Assembly (NCBI RefSeq): GCF_001552135.1
Contig: NZ_BCQP01000001.1
Coordinates: 1-64,000, forward strand
Origin: Actinomadura chibensis NBRC 106107
GTDB taxonomy: Bacteria; Actinomycetota; Actinomycetes; Streptosporangiales; Streptosporangiaceae
Length of the DNA: 64,000 nt
Direction of reading: 5' to 3'
Part shown: one piece after another, positions 56,569-64,000 of the stretch
Numbering within the stretch: the stretch's first letter is position 1
Layout of the letters: each line of letters opens with the position of its first letter
Notes under the pieces: generated by a model
Database searches by the model: none
Told to the model about the DNA's origin: nothing
What the model saw: only the letters and a program-made list of their open reading frames with translations
Translations under genes and position numbers: made by a program

Positions 56569-56618
56569 CGGGACAGCGCCGGCGCGCAGACCTCTCACGT
56601 CCGTGAGGGGTCTTTTTT
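56550..56618 (+). terminator. cimA transcription attenuator
   Basis: GCGCGCCGGC (56550-56559) pairs with GCCGGCGCGC (56578-56587), and the terminator is GACCTCTCAC-gtcc-GTGAGGGGTC (56589-56612, one T-G pair) followed by six T (56613-56618). The first arm is within the leader codons. Only 33 bases separate the T run from the cimA ATG. Confidence 0.85.
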
Positions 56619-56651
56619 GTGTCCTGGCGCAGCCCCTTGGGGGTTACACCA

Positions 56652-58244
56652 ATGCACGGCCCATCTACGCAAGGCGACGCGTTCCACGTCTACGACACCA
56701 CCCTGCGCGACGGTTCGCAGCAGGAGGGGCTCAACCTCTCCGTGCCCGACAAGCTCGCCATCGCGCGGCACCTCGACGATCTCGGCGTCGGCTTCATCGA
56801 GGGCGGCTGGCCCGGCGCCAATCCGAAGGACACCGAGTTCTTCAGGCGGGCTCGAACAGAGCTCGACCTGAGGCACGCGCAGCTCACCGCGTTCGGCGCG
56901 ACCCGCCGGGCCGGTGTGCGGGCGGCCGACGACCCCCAGGTCGCCGCGCTGCGCGAGTCCGGCGCGCCCGTCGTGACCCTTGTCGCCAAGAGTCATGACA
57001 GGCATGTCGAGCTGGCCCTCCGCACCACCCTTGAGGAGAACCTCGCGATGATCCGCGACACGGTCTCCCACCTGCGTGCGGAGGGCCAACGAATCTTCCT
57101 CGACGCCGAGCACTTCTTCGACGGCTTCAAGGCCAACCGCGCGTACGCGCTGGAGGCGGTCCGCACCGCCGCCGAGGCGGGCGCCGACGTCGTCGCGCTC
57201 TGCGACACCAACGGCGGCATGCTCCCGGACGAGCTGGCCGACGTCGTCCACGAGGTGGCCTCCCTGGGGGTCCGCGTCGGGATCCACTGCCACGACGACT
57301 CCGGCTGCGCGGTGGCGAACTCGCTCGCCGCGGTGAAGGCGGGCGCGACCCACGTGCAGGGGTGCGCGAACGGGTACGGCGAGCGCAGCGGCAACGCCAA
57401 CCTGTTCACGGTCGTCGGCAACCTGCAGCTCAAGCGCGGGATGAGCCTCGTCTCGGACGCGCAGCTCGCCGAGATGACCCGGATCGCGCACGCCGTGTCC
57501 GAGGTCACGAACGTCGCGCCCAGCTCGCAGCAGCCCTACGTCGGGCTGTCGGCGTTCGCGCACAAGGCGGGGCTGCACGCGTCCGCCGTCAAGGTCGACC
57601 CCGACCTGTACCAGCACATCGACCCGGCCCGCGTGGGCAACGACATGCGGATGCTGGTGTCGAGCATGGCGGGACGCGCGTCCATCGAGCTGAAGGGGCG
57701 CGAACTGGGCTACGACCTGTCCGGCGACAAGGCCAAGGCCGTCGTGGACAAGGTCAAGGAGCTGGAGTCCACCGGCTACACCTTCGAGGCCGCGGACGCC
57801 TCGTTCGAGCTGCTGCTGCGCGAGGAGCTGACCGGCGTCCGGCAGCGGCACTTCGAGGTCGAGTCGTGGCGGTCGATCGTGGAGCGGCGCCCGGACGGCT
57901 CCATGGTCAGCGAGGCGACCGTCAAGCTGCACGCCAAGGGCGAGCGGATCATCGCGACCGGCGAGGGCAACGGCCCGGTCAACGCGCTGGACAACGCCCT
58001 GCGCCTCGCGCTCGAACGGCTCTACCCGGAGCTCGCGCGGCTGGAGCTCGTCGACTACAAGGTCCGCATCCTGGAGGGCGCGCACGGCACCGACGCCCGG
58101 ACGCGGGTGCTCGTCGAGTCCGGGGACGGCGAGCGCGAGTGGGGCACGGTCGGCGTCGAGGACAACGTCATCGCCGCGTCCTGGCAGGCCCTGGAGGAGG
58201 CCGTCTCCTACTGCCTGCTCCGCGCGGGCCACGAGCCGGGCTGA
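56652..58244 (+). CDS. cimA: citramalate synthase
   Basis: 530-residue enzyme of the LeuA/HMG-CoA lyase-like family, making (R)-citramalate from pyruvate and acetyl-CoA, the threonine-independent entry to isoleucine. The CimA (TIGR00977) signature is clear: YDTTLRDGSQQEGLNLSVPD near residue 13, GVGFIEGGWPGANPKDTEFF near 44; metal His in VGIHCHDDSGCAVANSLAAV near 212; YGERSGNANLFTVVGNLQLK near 245; SAFAHKAGLHASAVKVDPDL near 310. The C-terminal LeuA_dimer domain (about 385-525) binds the feedback inhibitor. ATG at 56652 is preferred over one at 56619, which overlaps the attenuator T run. Confidence 0.92.
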   Translation: MHGPSTQGDAFHVYDTTLRDGSQQEGLNLSVPDKLAIARHLDDLGVGFIEGGWPGANPKDTEFFRRARTELDLRHAQLTAFGATRRAGVRAADDPQVAALRESGAPVVTLVAKSHDRHVELALRTTLEENLAMIRDTVSHLRAEGQRIFLDAEHFFDGFKANRAYALEAVRTAAEAGADVVALCDTNGGMLPDELADVVHEVASLGVRVGIHCHDDSGCAVANSLAAVKAGATHVQGCANGYGERSGNANLFTVVGNLQLKRGMSLVSDAQLAEMTRIAHAVSEVTNVAPSSQQPYVGLSAFAHKAGLHASAVKVDPDLYQHIDPARVGNDMRMLVSSMAGRASIELKGRELGYDLSGDKAKAVVDKVKELESTGYTFEAADASFELLLREELTGVRQRHFEVESWRSIVERRPDGSMVSEATVKLHAKGERIIATGEGNGPVNALDNALRLALERLYPELARLELVDYKVRILEGAHGTDARTRVLVESGDGEREWGTVGVEDNVIAASWQALEEAVSYCLLRAGHEPG

Positions 58245-58299
58245 CCCGGCGGGCGCCCCGGCGGGGAATGGGCGCGGCCCGCTGGGCATTATCGGGGGC

Positions 58300-58584
58300 A
58301 TGAGCACCGAGATCACCGACAACGCCGAGCGGAAGCGCTACGAGATCAGGCTGGACGGCGAGCTGGCCGGCTTCGCCGACTACGAGCCGGCCGAGGGCGG
58401 CATGCTCGTCCTCACCCACACCGAGGTCGATCCCGCCTTCGAGGGCAAGGGGGTCGGCGGGACGCTGGCCCGCGGCGTCCTGGACGACGTGCGCGCCCAG
58501 AACCGGACGGTCCTCCCGCTCTGCCCGTTCATCAAGGGCTGGATCCAGCGCCACCCCGACTACCGCGACGTGGTGGCGCCGTAG
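58300..58584 (+). CDS. small GNAT-fold N-acetyltransferase (YjdJ/Gcn5-like)
   Basis: 94-residue protein of the short GNAT group (DUF/COG2388 type): RYEIRLDGELAGFADYEPAE, LVLTHTEVDPAFEGKGVGGT (acetyl-CoA loop EGKGVGG) and VLPLCPFIKGWIQRHPDYRD are its three conserved blocks. The fold lacks the N-terminal strands of full GNATs. It probably acetylates a small molecule or CoA-linked metabolite; no substrate known. CATTAT at 58287-58292 is seven bases before the ATG, so the transcript is probably leaderless. Confidence 0.88.
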   Translation: MSTEITDNAERKRYEIRLDGELAGFADYEPAEGGMLVLTHTEVDPAFEGKGVGGTLARGVLDDVRAQNRTVLPLCPFIKGWIQRHPDYRDVVAP

Positions 58585-58614
58585 CCGCCCGGGCGTGTCG
58601 CGCCGCCCGCCGGG

Positions 58615-58648
58615 CCGGTCGTGGCCGTTCGTCGTCGGCCACGACCGG
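58615..58648. terminator. long terminator hairpin between convergent genes
   Basis: CCGGTCGTGGCC (58615-58626) pairs perfectly with GGCCACGACCGG (58637-58648); outside it CGCGCCGC and GCGGCGCG can also pair with an internal bulge. It serves both the GNAT gene and the leftward DUF6292-like gene. Confidence 0.75.
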
Positions 58649-58658
58649 GCGGCGCGGC

Positions 58659-58706
58659 GGGTCGGCGGCTCAGCGGGTCGGCGGCTTGGCGGGTCAGCGG
58701 CTCAGC
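58659..58706. repeat. 16-bp tandem repeat, three copies
   Basis: GGGTCGGCGGCTCAGC, GGGTCGGCGGCTTGGC and GGGTCAGCGGCTCAGC follow each other without gaps. The last copy includes the TGA stop of the leftward DUF6292-like gene. Each copy carries TCAGC or similar, so a TGA codon could arise repeatedly on the minus strand. Confidence 0.7.
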
Positions 58707-59103
58707 GGTCGCGCAGGGCGTCGAACAGCCCGTCGCGTGCGCCGGGCTCGCGGGTGGCGGGCGGCAGGGACGAGCCGGTCTCGACCAGCCGGGCGAGGAC
58801 GGCCGGCGGCACCAGCACGCCGCCGCCGAGCGGCCGCTCGTCCTTGAGGACGGTCCGCTCGCCCTGGCGGCCTGAGACGTAGAGGCCGAACGTGCAGCCG
58901 GTCCACTCGTCCCACACCAGGGCGTTGTCGCCGGTGACGATGGTCGCGTCGACGGGGCCCTTGGGGTCGAGCCAGCTCCGGTCCACCTGGATGCCGCGGC
59001 CGCTGAGCGCCTCCACCACGGCGGTGATGTAGCCGTGCGCGGCGTCGACTTCGGGGTCCGGGTGGTGCGCGGGCGTGTGCGCGCGCATACGAGAAATGGA
59101 CAT
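58702..59103 (-). CDS. DUF6292-like protein
   Basis: 133-residue protein of the actinobacterial DUF6292 type: a helix (HGYITAVVEALSGRGIQVDR), then SWLDPKGPVDATIV, ALVWDEWTGCTFGLYVSGRQ and GGGVLVPPAVLARLVETG. Function unknown; these genes typically lie next to HTH regulators in multicopy regulatory loci. ATG at 59103 follows AAGGACC. The GntR gene is upstream on the same strand, 53 bases away, so the two probably form an operon. The C-terminal end abuts a 16-bp tandem repeat. Confidence 0.78.
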   Translation of the reverse strand: MSISRMRAHTPAHHPDPEVDAAHGYITAVVEALSGRGIQVDRSWLDPKGPVDATIVTGDNALVWDEWTGCTFGLYVSGRQGERTVLKDERPLGGGVLVPPAVLARLVETGSSLPPATREPGARDGLFDALRDR

Positions 59104-59156
59104 CTCGGTCCTTTTACGGTTAATGGTGTCGTTGATGGCGAAGATGCGCTGGTGCG

Positions 59157-59987
59157 TCAGGAACCGCGTTCCCACACCTCGACGGGCACCTCTCCGGCGA
59201 TGAAACGGATCCTATTGGTGCCCGGCTTGTAAATGGTGACCGTGAGGCGGAACGGCTCGCCGTTCTGGTCGTAGGCGGTCCGCCGGTGCTCGATCACGGC
59301 GAGGCTGCCGCGGGAGAGGCCGAAGAACTTGAGCTCCTCCTCCGACGGCTGCCTGGCGTCGAACACGTCCTCGTAGCCGGTCTGGACGTGGCCGCAGCTC
59401 TGCAGGTAGGCGACCGTCCCCTCCTCGATGTCGGCCGACTTGAGGAGGGCCTGCGCCTCGATGGCCAGCTCCAGCTTGAAGTAGGAGTGCTGGAGCGAGT
59501 TCGCCTTGCCGTCGACGAACCGCTGCTGGGAGCGGCGGACGACCTGGGGCCGCGGCTGCCCGGGCGCGACCGGCGCGATGCCGAGCGCCTTCATCTGCGG
59601 CTCCTCGGCGTCCTCGACCTTCACCTCGGGTTTCGAGGAGTGCGCCGCGTGGTTCTGGCGCCGCGCCTCGGCCATGAACGCCTTGCCCTCGCCGCCGCCG
59701 AAGCCGCGCCCGGGCGGGTTCTCCTCGCCCAGGTCCATGTGGTTCAGCGTGATGACGAACGGCGCGGTCGGCTCGGCGACGAAGCTCCCCTTCTGGGGGA
59801 CGGTCTCGACGAGACCCTGCTGGCGCAGCTCGTTGACGGCCTTCTTGATCGTGTTGGCCGAGACGCCCCAGTGCTCGACGAGGTCCTTCTCCGTCGGCAG
59901 CTGGGCGGCGGGCGGGAGGGTCCCGTCCTCGATCCGGGCACGGAGGTCCTGCGCGATCTCGACGTACTTCGGGATCCGGTCCGCCAT
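59157..59987 (-). CDS. GntR-family (HutC/UTRA) transcriptional regulator
   Basis: 276-residue regulator: winged helix at 1-75 (IPKYVEIAQDLRARIEDGTL, TEKDLVEHWGVSANTIKKAV, LVETVPQKGSFVA) and a UTRA effector domain from about 150 (PQVVRRSQQRFVDGKANSLQ, LQSCGHVQTGYEDVFDARQP, VTIYKPGTNRIRFIAGEVPV). Between them is an unusual linker of about 55 residues (GEENPPGRGFGGGEGKAFMA onward). GAGAGG precedes the ATG. The dyad at 60002-60014 is the probable autoregulatory site. The DUF6292-like gene follows in the same operon. Confidence 0.9.
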   Translation of the reverse strand: MADRIPKYVEIAQDLRARIEDGTLPPAAQLPTEKDLVEHWGVSANTIKKAVNELRQQGLVETVPQKGSFVAEPTAPFVITLNHMDLGEENPPGRGFGGGEGKAFMAEARRQNHAAHSSKPEVKVEDAEEPQMKALGIAPVAPGQPRPQVVRRSQQRFVDGKANSLQHSYFKLELAIEAQALLKSADIEEGTVAYLQSCGHVQTGYEDVFDARQPSEEELKFFGLSRGSLAVIEHRRTAYDQNGEPFRLTVTIYKPGTNRIRFIAGEVPVEVWERGS

Positions 59988-60001
59988 CGCGACCTCTCAT
60001 T

Positions 60002-60069
60002 GCAATCAGATTGCTTGGTTCCAACGATCGGGTTTTGACCTACTTGATATGGGTTACACCTTTAGTAGG
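60002..60069. promoter_or_regulatory. GntR operator and divergent promoter region
   Basis: GCAATC-a-GATTGC, a perfect 13-base dyad at 60002-60014, is 14 bases upstream of the GntR start. A second pair, CCTACT (60039-60044) and AGTAGG (60064-60069), lies further out, around TTGACC at 60035 on the plus strand. The gap to the divergent small gene (60208) is 220 bases and AT-rich at 60030-60070. Confidence 0.45.
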
Positions 60070-60207
60070 ACCGAAGCCGAGAGAGCTGAACCAGACGGCT
60101 TGAACAGCCCGATGGTACCGGGCGGATCATGGGAGTTTCCAGAGATCGGCTCAGATGAGCGGCCTGATCGGGTTCACCCTCTGCACCCCGCGGAGAGGAG
60201 CGTTGGA

Positions 60208-60540
60208 ATGACCGGCGAGCTCACCCTGTACCTGTGGATCCTCGGTCCCGCGGCACTGTTCCTGTTCCTGTCGCTCTATGTCGTCCTGCTCGGCTACCGC
60301 ACGAGGGACCTCCAGTTCCGCAGCCGGATGCCCACGCCCACGTCGGCGGTCGGACGGCGGGGCGCGCTGATCAACGTGGCGGTCCCCACCGACCGCCCGC
60401 GCCCGACGCCGCCCCCCGCGAGCGCGCCTTCGCCCGGTGCGACTCCGTCCGGCACGGCTTCTTCGGGTGTGGCCCCGTCCGGTGCGACTCCGTCGGGCAC
60501 GGCCCCGTCCGGCACGGCCCCGTCCGGCACGGCTGCGTAA
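60208..60540 (+). CDS. small single-helix membrane protein with GTAPS repeats
   Basis: 110-residue protein: one membrane helix (LYLWILGPAALFLFLSLYVV) then a cytosolic or exported basic stretch and a Pro-rich tail with seven copies of a five-residue unit GTAPS/GATPS, encoded by 15-base repeats at 60436-60537. Strong ribosome-binding site GGAGAGGAG. No family recognised. The tail length may vary between strains because of repeat slippage. Divergent from the GntR gene. Confidence 0.72.
   Translation: MTGELTLYLWILGPAALFLFLSLYVVLLGYRTRDLQFRSRMPTPTSAVGRRGALINVAVPTDRPRPTPPPASAPSPGATPSGTASSGVAPSGATPSGTAPSGTAPSGTAA
60436..60537 (+). repeat. 15-bp coding tandem repeat
   Basis: Seven units of the form GG(C/T)-(A/G)NG-GCC/ACT-CCG-TCC encode GTAPS or GATPS. 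The last units (ggcacggccccgtcc) are exact copies, a sign of recent expansion. Confidence 0.75.
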
Positions 60541-60705
60541 CGGGCGTCCTTCCGCCCGCATCGGCTCGGTCATGGAGAAATTTCGTCGAAAACCCCGAAA
60601 CCGGTGGCGGATTTGGGGTGGGGCGTCCACTATGAGGGCGGCACGGCGCGCGTGAGGCATCCGCGCGCCTTCGTTCTCAGCGCACTGACCCACCGGAGTG
60701 ATCGC

Positions 60706-61077
60706 ATGCTCGTCCGACCCTGGAGCCCCGCGGACCTCGGGCGTCCGACGGACGGCACGTGGGCGGACATGGCCTTCGGCCTGGGCGAGCTGTACGAGCA
60801 CGAAGGCGACCTGGAGCGGGCCGCCGACTGGTACCGGCGGGCGGCCGAGTCGGGCCGCGCCGACGCGGCGCTGCGGCTCGGCGCCCTGCTCGGCCGGATG
60901 GCGGACGAGGGCTCCGCCGCCGACTCCGCCGAGGAACTGCTCGCCGAGGCGACCCGCTGGCTCAGCGGCGCCCACGCCACCACCACCCCGGACGCCATCG
61001 AGCTGATCACCGACATGCTCAACCGGCAGCTCCGGCAGGCGGCGCGCCGCGGCCTGGAGCCCGCCTCCGCGGGCTGA
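60706..61077 (+). CDS. Sel1/TPR-like small protein
   Basis: 123-residue helical protein with one clear TPR/Sel1 unit (MAFGLGELYEHEGDLERAAD, WYRRAAESGRADAALRLGAL) and a degenerate second one. CCGGAG precedes the ATG at 60706; codons before it do not look coding. Probably protein-protein interaction; partner unknown. 166 bases after the repeat-tail protein. Confidence 0.75.
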   Translation: MLVRPWSPADLGRPTDGTWADMAFGLGELYEHEGDLERAADWYRRAAESGRADAALRLGALLGRMADEGSAADSAEELLAEATRWLSGAHATTTPDAIELITDMLNRQLRQAARRGLEPASAG

Positions 61078-61171
61078 CGCGGCGCGCCGCCCCCACCCGG
61101 TTCGTTATGAACCGATTCGCGCCCTTCGTCGTCGGACTCCATGAGAACGACGACGTTGGAAGGTGGGCGAG

Positions 61172-62410
61172 TTGAGCGGCGAGGAGCCCGGGTACGTTCC
61201 CCCGGACCACAAGACGACCGCCGAGTTCCGCGCCCCGCGCAGGCGCGCGGAGCCCGCGGACACCGTGCCCGGCCCCGAGGCGACCATCGTGGACCAGCCC
61301 TCGGACGACCTGGCCGAGCCCCTCGATCCGGCCGCGACGCTCCAGGACGTCCCGCAGGACGACGCGCCGGGCGTCACCTTCCAGGACGCTCCGGTCGACG
61401 ACCCCGAAGACGACGTCGAGGACGATCCCGAGGACGAGGCCGGCGACCTGGCGGACGCGACCGTCATGGACGCCGCGGACGACGACCGCGCGTCGGTGAC
61501 CGTCTCGGACATTCCCGTCCGGCCGAAGGCCGTGCGGTTCGAAATGCCCGCGCCTGCTGAAGCCGCCGAGGCTCCCGTGGCTTCCGAGGCTTCCGTGGTC
61601 GAGCAGGCGGCCATGCGGGAACAGGCGCCGCCGCCCGCCGCCGGGCCGGTCGTCGGGGAGGCGCCCTGGACGGAGCAGTTCGGCGCCGGAGCCGAGTCGA
61701 CGCGGCCGGGCGCGGGCGCGCCCGTGTACACGCCGTCCCCGCCACCGCCGCCCCAGCCCGCCGCGTCGCCCGTGCCGCCCGGCCCGCCGCCGTCCGGGAC
61801 GGGCCGGTCGCGGCGCCCGCTGCTGTTCGGCGCGGTGATCGGCGTGGTCCTGCTCCTCGCCGCCGCCGCCGTGGTGTTCCTGCTCGCGGGCGGATCGGAC
61901 TCCAAGGGCGGGGACGAGGCGTCCCCGGCGCCGACCGCGCCCGCGTCGCAGGCGCCGCCGGGCGGTGCGGCGCCGACGGCGTCCGGCGAGCCGTCGCCGG
62001 GCGGGGCGCCCGCGACGCCGCAGCCGTCCGGGGCGCCGCCGCAGGGGCAGCCCGCGTCCCCGGCGCCGCCCGCCTCGACCGCGCCGATCGGCCCGGTCAT
62101 GGACGGCGACGGCATCACCTACCAGCTCGTCCAGCGGGACGAGGGCTACTTCGAGGGCCGGTTGGTCATCACCAACCGCACGGACAAGCCCATGAAGGCG
62201 TGGCGGCTGACGTTCCGCACCCCCGGCGCGGACGTGAAGAACATCTGGGGCGCGCGGCTCGTGCACGGCGGCGCGACCGCGGAGATCAGGAACCTGGACG
62301 GCGCGCCCGCGATCCCGCCGGGCGGCACCTGGGACGTCCAGTTCGGCGCGGCGGGCGCGACGGCCACGCCGAAGGGCTGCAAGCTGAACGGGAAGCCCTG
62401 CGGCTTCTGA
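61172..62410 (+). CDS. membrane-anchored protein with CBM2-like domain
   Basis: 412 residues: a strongly acidic, disordered cytosolic part (1-205; FQDAPVDDPEDDVEDDPEDE), one membrane helix (LLFGAVIGVVLLLAAAAVVF, about 213-232), a Pro/Ala/Ser linker (about 240-305) and a C-terminal extracytoplasmic domain of about 100 residues resembling a family 2 cellulose-binding module: YFEGRLVITNRTDKPMKAWR, LTFRTPGADVKNIWGA, IPPGGTWDVQFGAAGA, CKLNGKPC at the end. TTG at 61172 is chosen because GGAAGG lies nine bases upstream; GTG 61163 is the longer option. Role perhaps polysaccharide contact; unproven. Confidence 0.75.
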   Translation: MSGEEPGYVPPDHKTTAEFRAPRRRAEPADTVPGPEATIVDQPSDDLAEPLDPAATLQDVPQDDAPGVTFQDAPVDDPEDDVEDDPEDEAGDLADATVMDAADDDRASVTVSDIPVRPKAVRFEMPAPAEAAEAPVASEASVVEQAAMREQAPPPAAGPVVGEAPWTEQFGAGAESTRPGAGAPVYTPSPPPPPQPAASPVPPGPPPSGTGRSRRPLLFGAVIGVVLLLAAAAVVFLLAGGSDSKGGDEASPAPTAPASQAPPGGAAPTASGEPSPGGAPATPQPSGAPPQGQPASPAPPASTAPIGPVMDGDGITYQLVQRDEGYFEGRLVITNRTDKPMKAWRLTFRTPGADVKNIWGARLVHGGATAEIRNLDGAPAIPPGGTWDVQFGAAGATATPKGCKLNGKPCGF

Positions 62411-62473
62411 CCCTCGCCCCGCGCTGAGCCTGCACCGTGCCGGGCGCGTCCCGGGCGTGTCCGGGGCAAGGGC

Positions 62474-62479
62474 TAGGCT
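62474..62479 (+). promoter_or_regulatory. -10 box of the FAH-family gene
   Basis: TAGGCT seven bases before the ATG at 62487 and no Shine-Dalgarno sequence: leaderless transcript. Confidence 0.5.
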
Positions 62480-62486
62480 CTCGACC

Positions 62487-63254
62487 ATGCGTATCGCCAG
62501 GTTCGCCACCGACGACGGCATGTCCTTCGGCGTGGTGGAGGAGAACACCGTCGCGGCCATCGCGGCCCACCCGTTCGGTGACTTGACGTTCACCGGGGTG
62601 CGGCTGCCGCTCGCCGACGTCCGGCTGCTCGCGCCGATCCTGCCCAGCAAGGTCATCGCGATCGGGAAGAACTACGCGGACCACGTCCGCGAGATGGGCC
62701 ACGCGGCGCCGCCCGCCGAGCCGGTGCTGTTCGCCAAGCCGTCCACCGCCGTGATCGGGCCGGGGGAGGCGGTCGCCTACCCGCAGAAGCTGTCCGAGCG
62801 GGTCGACTACGAGGGCGAGCTGGCGGTCGTCATCGGCCGGATGTGCCGCGAGGTGCCCGCGTCCCGCGCCGCCGAGGTCATCCTCGGGTACACGTGCGCG
62901 AACGACGTCACGGCCCGCGACCTCCAGGCGAAGGACGCCCAGTGGACGCGCGCCAAGGGCTTCGACACCTTCTGCCCCCTCGGCCCGTGGATCGAGACGG
63001 AGGCCGACCCCGCCGACCTGGCGATCACGACGTCCGTGAACGGCGAGGTCAAGCAGGACGCCCGCACGTCCCTGCTGCTGCACGACGTCCCGGCGCTGGT
63101 CGAGTACGTCAGCCAGGTCATGACGCTGCTGCCCGGCGACGTGATCCTCACCGGCACCCCGGCCGGGGTCGGCCCGCTGGAGATCGGTGACGAGGTGACC
63201 GTCACGATCGAGAACGTCGGGAGCCTGACCAACCGCGTCATCGCCCGCGACTGA
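62487..63254 (+). CDS. fumarylacetoacetate hydrolase family protein
   Basis: 255-residue FAH-fold enzyme, metal-dependent C-C hydrolase or decarboxylase, often acylpyruvate hydrolase or oxaloacetate decarboxylase. KVIAIGKNYADHVREMG near residue 55, ERVDYEGELAVVIGRM near 103-118 (metal Glu), GYTCANDVTARDLQAKD near 134 and LTGTPAGVGPLEIGDEV near 218 are its conserved blocks. Start fixed by the -10 box. In many actinobacteria this gene precedes gltX; here a DUF2461 gene follows. Substrate unknown. Confidence 0.9.
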   Translation: MRIARFATDDGMSFGVVEENTVAAIAAHPFGDLTFTGVRLPLADVRLLAPILPSKVIAIGKNYADHVREMGHAAPPAEPVLFAKPSTAVIGPGEAVAYPQKLSERVDYEGELAVVIGRMCREVPASRAAEVILGYTCANDVTARDLQAKDAQWTRAKGFDTFCPLGPWIETEADPADLAITTSVNGEVKQDARTSLLLHDVPALVEYVSQVMTLLPGDVILTGTPAGVGPLEIGDEVTVTIENVGSLTNRVIARD

Positions 63255-63284
63255 CGACCGCGCCGACGACCGCGCCGACGACCG
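63253..63284 (+). repeat. 12-bp tandem repeat after the FAH-family gene
   Basis: GACGACCGCGCC at 63253-63264 and 63265-63276, then eight bases of a third copy. It overlaps the stop codon of the upstream gene and fills the gap to the DUF2461 gene. Confidence 0.6.
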
Positions 63285-63298
63285 AGGGGGGACGCGCC

Positions 63299-63934
63299 AT
63301 GGCGTTCAGCGGCTTCACCGACGAGGCGTTCGCGTTCTACGAGGGGCTCCAGGCCGACAACACCAAGTCGTACTGGACGGCCCACAAGGACGTCTACGAA
63401 CGCCACGTGCGCGAGCCCCTCATGGAGCTGTGCGCCGAGCTCGAGGACGAGTTCGGCGCCGTCAGGCTCTTCCGCCCGTACCGCGACGTCCGCTTCAGCA
63501 AGGACAAGACGCCCTACAAGACGCACCAGGGCGGGCACACGAGCGAGGGCTTCTACCTCCAGATCGACGCCGACGGGCTGATGGCGGCGGGCGGCATGTA
63601 CGCGCCGACGCCCGACCAGCTGCGCGCCTACCGCGAGGCCGCCGGGTCCGAGACGTTCGGCGGCGAGCTCCAGGCCATCGTGGACGACCTCCGCTCCGCC
63701 GGGATGGAGATCGCGGGCGACCGGCTCAAGACCCGTCCGCGCGGCACCCCCGAGGACCATCCCCGGCTCGACCTGCTGCGGCACCGGTCGCTCTACGCCC
63801 GCGAGGGGTGGCCGGCCGACCCGTGGATGGCGACGCCGGAGGCGGTGGCACGGGTCCGCGAGTCGTGGCGGCGGCTGCGCCCGCTGGTCGAGTGGGGGCG
63901 GCGGCACCTCGGCCCGCCCGACTTCACCCGCTGA
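63299..63934 (+). CDS. DUF2461 domain protein
   Basis: 211-residue protein of the DUF2461 (TIGR02453) family of unknown function: FYEGLQADNTKSYWTAHKDV near residue 13, LFRPYRDVRFSKDKTPYKTH near 57-76, GFYLQIDADGLMAAGGMYAP near 84 and LKTRPRGTPEDHPRLDLLRH near 143. Complete within the window. AGGGGGG precedes the ATG. The last 66 bases of the window hold only a weak hairpin (GGCCG-cctcc-CGGCC at 63944-63958). Confidence 0.9.
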   Translation: MAFSGFTDEAFAFYEGLQADNTKSYWTAHKDVYERHVREPLMELCAELEDEFGAVRLFRPYRDVRFSKDKTPYKTHQGGHTSEGFYLQIDADGLMAAGGMYAPTPDQLRAYREAAGSETFGGELQAIVDDLRSAGMEIAGDRLKTRPRGTPEDHPRLDLLRHRSLYAREGWPADPWMATPEAVARVRESWRRLRPLVEWGRRHLGPPDFTR

Positions 63935-64000
63935 CGCCGTCCGGGCCGCCTCCCGGCCGCCCGGTTCGAGACGGCGGGACGCGGTCGCGGGAACCGTTTT

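Noticed and set aside
60572..60655. 27-codon basic ORF (MEKFRRKPRNRWRIW)
   Set aside because: No ribosome-binding site, and it lies in a probable leader of the TPR-like gene; chance is enough to explain it.

Overview
The window is chromosomal DNA from a very GC-rich actinomycete. Coding frames have almost exclusively G or C at third positions, several genes start with GTG or TTG, and many starts sit 6-8 bases behind a TANNNT -10 box with no Shine-Dalgarno sequence (leaderless transcripts). GlgE/GlgP trehalose-glucan metabolism, F420-type oxidoreductases, several Ser/Thr kinases, a DUF6292-type protein and GatCAB fit a filamentous actinobacterium of the Streptosporangiales/Thermomonosporaceae kind. 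That lineage is inferred; no marker gene fixes it. I saw no rRNA, tRNA, CRISPR array, phage or insertion sequence.

Layout. 1-3.3 kb: divergent glgE (cut by the window edge) and glgP. 3.3-8.2 kb, minus strand: a membrane protein with its XRE regulator, then a SWIM-finger protein coupled to a SNF2 helicase that carries an in-frame palindromic repeat element near its N terminus. 8.3-12.2 kb: enoyl-CoA hydratase, HxlR regulator, F420-dependent-type reductase, SDR and an acyl-ACP desaturase. 12.3-16.5 kb: three tandem Ser/Thr kinase genes, the last a clear pseudokinase. 16.6-18.4 kb: etfB-etfA. 18.4-22.2 kb, minus strand: a fourth kinase, an MFS transporter and its TetR regulator. 22.2-30.7 kb: cysteine desulfurase, DUF1206 protein, an unknown protein, mnmA, an LLM oxidoreductase, a MetE-like protein and ligA. 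31-41.4 kb: two GGDEF-EAL proteins flanking gatCAB and a PQQ-type sugar dehydrogenase lipoprotein.

41.4-58.2 kb is mostly branched-chain amino acid and serine synthesis: ilvB-ilvN-ilvC, serA, leuB, ilvE and cimA, interrupted by a PadR-ABC export operon, a DUF2079 membrane protein, a thymidylate-synthase-like protein and a FhuF-like iron-sulfur protein. Two canonical attenuators are readable: a leader peptide rich in Ile/Leu/Val plus a terminator before ilvB, and another before cimA. A third leader peptide of the same type (52984-53028) sits before a 34-codon ORF and the FhuF-like gene. Four 17-bp palindromes of the form RTCYCR-N5-TGRGAY precede ilvB, the orphan leader, leuB and cimA, so these units probably share one regulator (an IclR-family NdgR/AreB type is my guess).

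58.3-64 kb: a small GNAT protein, a GntR regulator with a DUF6292-like partner, two small proteins (one with a pentapeptide repeat tail, one TPR/Sel1-like), a membrane-anchored protein with a CBM2-like domain, a fumarylacetoacetate hydrolase family enzyme and a DUF2461 protein.
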